Position numbers and translations under genes: made by a program. The notes beneath the pieces are model-generated. The model made no database searches, had not been told where the DNA came from, and was given only the letters and a program-made list of their open reading frames with translations. From NCBI GenBank assembly GCA_949752795.1, contig OX457071.1:24536800-24600799 (forward strand): DNA of 64,000 nt, in the 5' to 3' direction. Source of the DNA: Hyperoodon ampullatus. Taxonomy: Eukaryota; Chordata; Mammalia; Artiodactyla; Ziphiidae. This document shows, piece by piece, positions 60,009 to 64,000 of this stretch; the stretch's first letter is position 1; each line of letters starts with the position of its first letter.

Positions 60009-61434
60009 TTACTGTAGATTATTTTAACCCTATATTAATGGCAAAACAATAAACATCATCTCATATTAATATTTACTGTCCCTAATATGACAGGACAAAT
60101 ATTATTGCATTATTTTCACATCCTTTTCCATTCCTGCACTAATTAAGGAGAATTATTTTTTGCCTTCTCTATTTGTGAGCTTTTAATGTGCAAAATCAAG
60201 ATAATATTTGAGGAGATAAATTGGAGTCTCTAAGGCTCACTGGATAGATTTATTTGAGTAGCGCATATTTACTGGCAAGAAAACAAATGGCGAGACCCAG
60301 AAGTCTTAGGTGAATAGAATGAAAAATGTAAATCCAGCTCAGGCTGATACAGATGGAAATTTTAATGGAGATTGTAGAGGAAAAGAGAAATTAGGGGACA
60401 TTCTAATGTGTGTAGTATATATAATATGAAGAAGAATTTTAGAAGTTCATTCTGTATTAAAAACACACTTTTGGCATTTCTTCTATAGAGATTTAAAATC
60501 CTTTTTGATTACAGTTCGGTCTATTGCATTTGCTGTTAATTTATAAGTGATAAGATTAGACCACAAATGGCTTGACTTTATATAAGTCACAGCACTTTCA
60601 AACTTGTCTAGACAAGGATGACTATCATGGGAGCAGAAATTTCATAAAATTAGCTCATTTGTTACTAAGCTGTGAAACTGCTGTAAAAGTTAGCTGTAAA
60701 GCTGAATATTTTCCTCTTTACAAGTCTCACTAGCAATACAGTTTTTTTTCAGTTTTGTGACAATGGCATGTGACCATATTCTATGTAGCATATAATTACA
60801 GAATATGAAGTCTTAAATTCTCTGTGTTTTGTACTATATTTATTCAACAACACCATCTGTCCTAATTTATACATGGTTTTAATTTTTAAATTTTCAGCTT
60901 CAACATTGCACTACTTGTTTCAACTTCCGGCTATGCTTAGGAATTAAGATATAGGCCAATATTCTTTGCCTAATTAGTGGTAATTGAAAGAAATACAATG
61001 GGCACTGAATTGGAGCAACTAGATTATACCTTATGAGTTTACTACATTTTTCTCACCCTCATGGCAAGAAATAGTAAGTTCAGGGTGATAGTTTAGCAAA
61101 TGTATCATATAATAACCTTGCAACAGTAACAGAAGTAAAAAAAAAAAATAATTGGAAATTTATATAATGTTGCTATTCTGTCACTCATTAATTTTTATTT
61201 TTTACAACTAGTTTTTATTTCTTGGTAAGAAAAAAAACAGTAACTGTTAACTTATAGTGAAAAGTATTTTTATGATCAAGAGGGATGTTCTTACGACACT
61301 GCTGATGGGACCATTGTCATTGCATAACTCCATGCCTCTGAACCCCTACCAGAGCCACGTCAAATAAGTCTTCAATGGACCTACGCTTTTGACTACAACA
61401 CCTAGGGACTGATACTTGTTGGTAGAAATCTGAA
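60009..61434. other. Unique AT-rich sequence, nothing seen
   Basis: No gene or repeat that I can support. The part at 61265-61430 is slightly more complex but unassigned. Confidence 0.45.
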
Positions 61435-61795
61435 AATAAGAAACAGATACAAATTACTGTACATTAAAATAAATAAACAATAAGGATTTTCTGAATAGCA
61501 CAGGGAACTATCTTCAGTATCTCCTAATAACCCATAATGGAAAATAATCTGAAAAAAAAGAATATATATATAAATGAATCACTTTGCTATACACCTGAAA
61601 CTAACACAATATTGTAAATCAACTATACCCAATGCTCTGGGGTGATGTAAATGAGAAGGAAATCCAAAAAAGAGTGAGTATATGTATACGTATAGCTGAT
61701 TCACTTTGCTGTACAGTATAAACTAATACAATATTGCAAAGCAACTATACTCCAATAAAAAAAATCAACTATACTTCAATTTAAAAAAAAAAAGA
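61435..61795 (+). repeat. L1 3' end (sense), split by a second L1 3' end
   Basis: The outer L1 reads 'ctgaatagcacagggaacta', 'cctaataacccataatgg' and 'cactttgctatacacctgaa' to 'aaatcaactatac' at 61628. It then resumes at 61762 with the same 13 bases followed by 'ttcaattt' and an A tail. The gap holds a separate L1 end. Confidence 0.85.
61629..61761 (+). mobile_element. Severely truncated L1 nested in an L1 3' end
   Basis: This 133-bp insertion carries an L1 3' end ('gctgattcactttgctgtac', then 'gcaactatactccaataaaa' plus A). It is bounded by a perfect 13-bp duplication, aaatcaactatac, at 61616-61628 and 61762-61774. Related 3' ends therefore lie one inside the other. Confidence 0.88.
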
Positions 61796-62602
61796 ATCTG
61801 TAGCTCAACTTGCCTGAGGTGGCTGAATAGAGCAAGAGGAATATTTTAGTTGCAGCTACATTTACAGCAAAAGTGGGGCAAAGATACATATTTGCATTTG
61901 GACAGGTATGGACAAGGGCAGCATGTAGGGGTAAAACTGACCCAGAAGAAAGACTGACTTGTAGAAAATATATCTGAGAAACCCATAAACGTACCTTAAG
62001 AGGAAAAGATTTAGGTTTAGAATCCACCATGAGAAGAAAAGGCCAGTTTATAACTATACCAGTTTAGTAGGTCTGCCCTACACATTACATGTCTTCCTTC
62101 TCCCCGCTACTACTCATCAAGGACCCAAGACTTCAGCAAATAAGCCAGAGAGAACAAAGAGATGGAAATGGCATCACTATGCTTCCCCTCCATACTGCAG
62201 AATTCACAGAGTGAGGAGGGTCTGAATTCATTAATTAAGAGGAGAAATTTTAATCTGCACTAAGATTTGAAAGTTTTATATTAAACTAAAGGAGACTCTT
62301 GTGTTACAGAAAATGACCCAAACACCTGCCCATAGTTTTATCCACTGGTCAGGGAGAAATAAGCTAAGACAGCAGGTTTAAAGGGTCAGCAGTGAGGATG
62401 TCTTACGTGTGTTTCTCCGTGAACATATACATCATCCAGCTTGTGTAATAAGCTAGTTACACTGCCAAAGTTAATTTAGTATTTATTTCAGCATGTGTAT
62501 ACTAATCAACACTGTGTATTTTGTATGTACCAGTTACTATAGAATAGGCATTCATTTAATTATTTTGACATTTATATATACTGTAGTCATCATCTCAAGA
62601 AA
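61796..62602. other. Unique sequence, no gene seen
   Basis: An 84-codon minus frame at 61776-62030 runs into the L1 tail and is not supported. Nothing else is visible. Confidence 0.45.
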
Positions 62603-62613
62603 CATACAGTTTG

Positions 62614-62957
62614 CGGCTTCCCTGGTGGCACAGTGGTTAAGAATCCGCCTGAAAATGCAAGGGACACAGGTTCGATCCCTGGCCCAGGAAGATGCCATAT
62701 GCCATGGAGCAACTAAGCCCATGCGCCACAACTACTGAGCCTGCACTCTAGAGCTCACAAGCCACAACTCCTGAAGCCCGTGCGCCTAGAGCCGGTGCTC
62801 CGCAGCAAGAGAAGCCACTGCAATGAGAAGCCCGCACACCACAATGAAGAGTAGCCCCCACTCGCTACAACTGGAGAAAGCCCGCGTGCAGCAATGAAGA
62901 CCCAACGCAGCCAAAAATAAATAAATAAATAAATAAATTTATTTATTTTTAAAAAAC
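62614..62957 (+). mobile_element. Long CHR-type SINE
   Basis: The head 'cggcttccctggtggcacag', the long body with 'ctactgagcctgcactctag' and 'gagaagccactgcaatgaga', and 'cgcagccaaaaataaataaa' with an (AAAT)n tail are present. The flanking duplication catacagtttg / catgcagtttg (62603-62613 and 62958-62968) has one mismatch. Confidence 0.94.
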
Positions 62958-62968
62958 CATGCAGTTTG

Positions 62969-63507
62969 TAGGGAAATCAATACAAACACAGCACTTAAAG
63001 TGAACATTAAATAGATGCACAGATAATATACATTCCCAAAGAGGAAGCACTTGCTTCCATATCTATGGGTCAGGCAGGATATGTGTATTAACTGAGATTT
63101 TGAATACACCATAGATAAATGGTTATGGACTGATGTTATTTTAAAAGAACAGTAACATTAGAGAGACAAGTATGAGCAAACGGGCTGAGGAAAAAAGAAG
63201 GTATATGAAATGTATATGAAGAAGTGTATATAAAGAAAAATTGTCAAGAATGAGATTAAAAAATGAAGAAGTAGGTTAGGGAATAAGCAATAAAAGTTAG
63301 TTTAAATAATTGCTGTAATAACTTTGAACATTGATTGGAATAAGCCAGTGGAGAGAGAATTTATTCTAACTGAAGTAATGAGGGAGATTTCATAGGAGAG
63401 GAAGAATTTGTTCTAGGTATTGAAGAATGAGGTTTTAGACATACTGAAATATATGAGGAACAAAAGCATGCTGGTAGTTGCAATTTTTTTTCTTTTTAAA
63501 AATTTAT
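62969..63507. other. Unique sequence, nothing seen
   Basis: A purine-rich stretch at about 63180-63300 is the only notable feature. Confidence 0.45.
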
Positions 63508-63510
63508 TTA

Positions 63511-63626
63511 TGTATTTGGCCATGCCGTGGGGCATTCGGGATCTTAGTTCCCTGACCAGGGATTGAACCCATGCCCCCTGCAATAGAAGAGCAGAGTCTT
63601 AACCACTGGACTGCCAAGGAAGTCCC
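63511..63626 (-). mobile_element. Old tRNA-derived SINE (CHR-1/Bov-tA-like), shortened
   Basis: In reverse orientation: 'tatttggccatgccgtgggg', 'tagttccctgaccaggg', 'attgaacccatgccccctgc', 'cttaaccactggactgcca', 'aggaagtccc'. It is much shorter than the long SINEs above, lacking the repeated central body, and more diverged, so it belongs to an older cetartiodactyl subfamily. Confidence 0.88.
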
Positions 63627-63639
63627 TTAAATTTATCTT

Positions 63640-63840
63640 TTAATTAAAATTTTTAAATTTATTTTTAGTTTTTTAAATTGAGTTAATATTGATTTATAAC
63701 ACTATATGTTTCATGTGTACTACATTCTATTTCTATCAGTACTTCTGTGTACCCTACAACATGCTCACCACCAAAAATATATCTTCCATCCATCACCGTA
63801 CAGTTTATCCCCTTTACCCATTGTAGTCCTGATGTTCTGA
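63640..63840 (-). repeat. L1 3' UTR fragment (antisense)
   Basis: The antisense L1 3' UTR style is seen in 'aaattgagttaatattgatt', 'tataacactatatgtttcat', 'gtgtactacattctatttct' and 'atgctcaccaccaaaaatat'. The rest of the window to 64000 shows nothing further that I can assign. Confidence 0.6.
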
Positions 63841-64000
63841 TGCCTCTTGTACTGGACATTGAGATAAAAATGAGACTTCACTTTAGCCATCCCATACCAC
63901 ATGAACTATAGTATTCTATGAGTGAATTTGGTGAAACATTATCTGTGAGTTTCTGTTTTCTTCTGTGTAACATAGATACATTGGCCTTCTTTTCTGGCAG

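Noticed and set aside
1..64000. CRISPR arrays, bacterial operons or phage systems
   Set aside because: Mammalian SINEs, L1, MIR, L2 and MaLR LTRs occur throughout. There are no evenly spaced direct repeats and no prokaryotic gene organisation.

Overview
This window is nuclear DNA from a cetacean (whale, dolphin or porpoise). The main evidence is repeated copies of the tRNA-derived CHR-type SINE, in the short form (about 200 bp, body ending in 'gtaccgc' plus an A tail) and the long form (about 340 bp, ending in 'gcagccaaaa' plus an A/T-rich tail). Cetartiodactyl-style L1 3' ends and a small mariner hairpin agree with this. The DNA is AT-rich and CpG-poor outside young repeats. I find no complete protein-coding gene. 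It reads as a gene desert or the inside of a very large intron, filled with transposon layers of different ages. Family names come from recognising sequence by eye, not from a repeat search.

Layout. 1-6.1 kb: mostly unique, with one MIR and one short SINE. 6.1-9.4 kb: antisense L1 pieces, broken by a SINE and by a 305-bp Tigger1 deletion derivative, then an LTR end. 9.7-13.6 kb: MIR, L2, and a 2.5-kb Tigger1 (pogo-type) element carrying a decayed transposase and a nested long SINE. 13.6-24.9 kb: mostly unique, holding one candidate exon (15756-15837), a MIR, an L2 and a probable LTR. 24.9-27.9 kb: an ERV-L pol remnant, a hAT-type fragment, an MLT1 LTR and an L1/HAL1 fragment. 29.7-33.4 kb: a 5'-complete minus-strand L1 with perfect 12-bp target-site duplications, but with nearly all of ORF2 replaced by a SINE. 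35.76 kb: a 75-bp mariner hairpin. 41.7-46.8 kb: four SINEs, a MIR and an apparently inverted L1. 47.1-49.6 kb: a MaLR LTR, then an L1 containing a roughly 390-bp inverted duplication. 52.9-56.6 kb: MIRs and a very young SINE with a 46-A tail. 59.2-63.8 kb: several L1 3' ends, one inserted inside another, plus a long and a short SINE.

Nothing here works together as a pathway. The content is evolutionary: nested insertions give a relative order (L1 before Tigger1; Tigger1 before long SINE; L1 before short SINE), and two places, the 48.3-49.6 kb inverted repeat and the 30.5-kb L1/SINE junction, record rearrangement rather than simple insertion. The most gene-like signal is the single 82-bp candidate exon near 15.8 kb.
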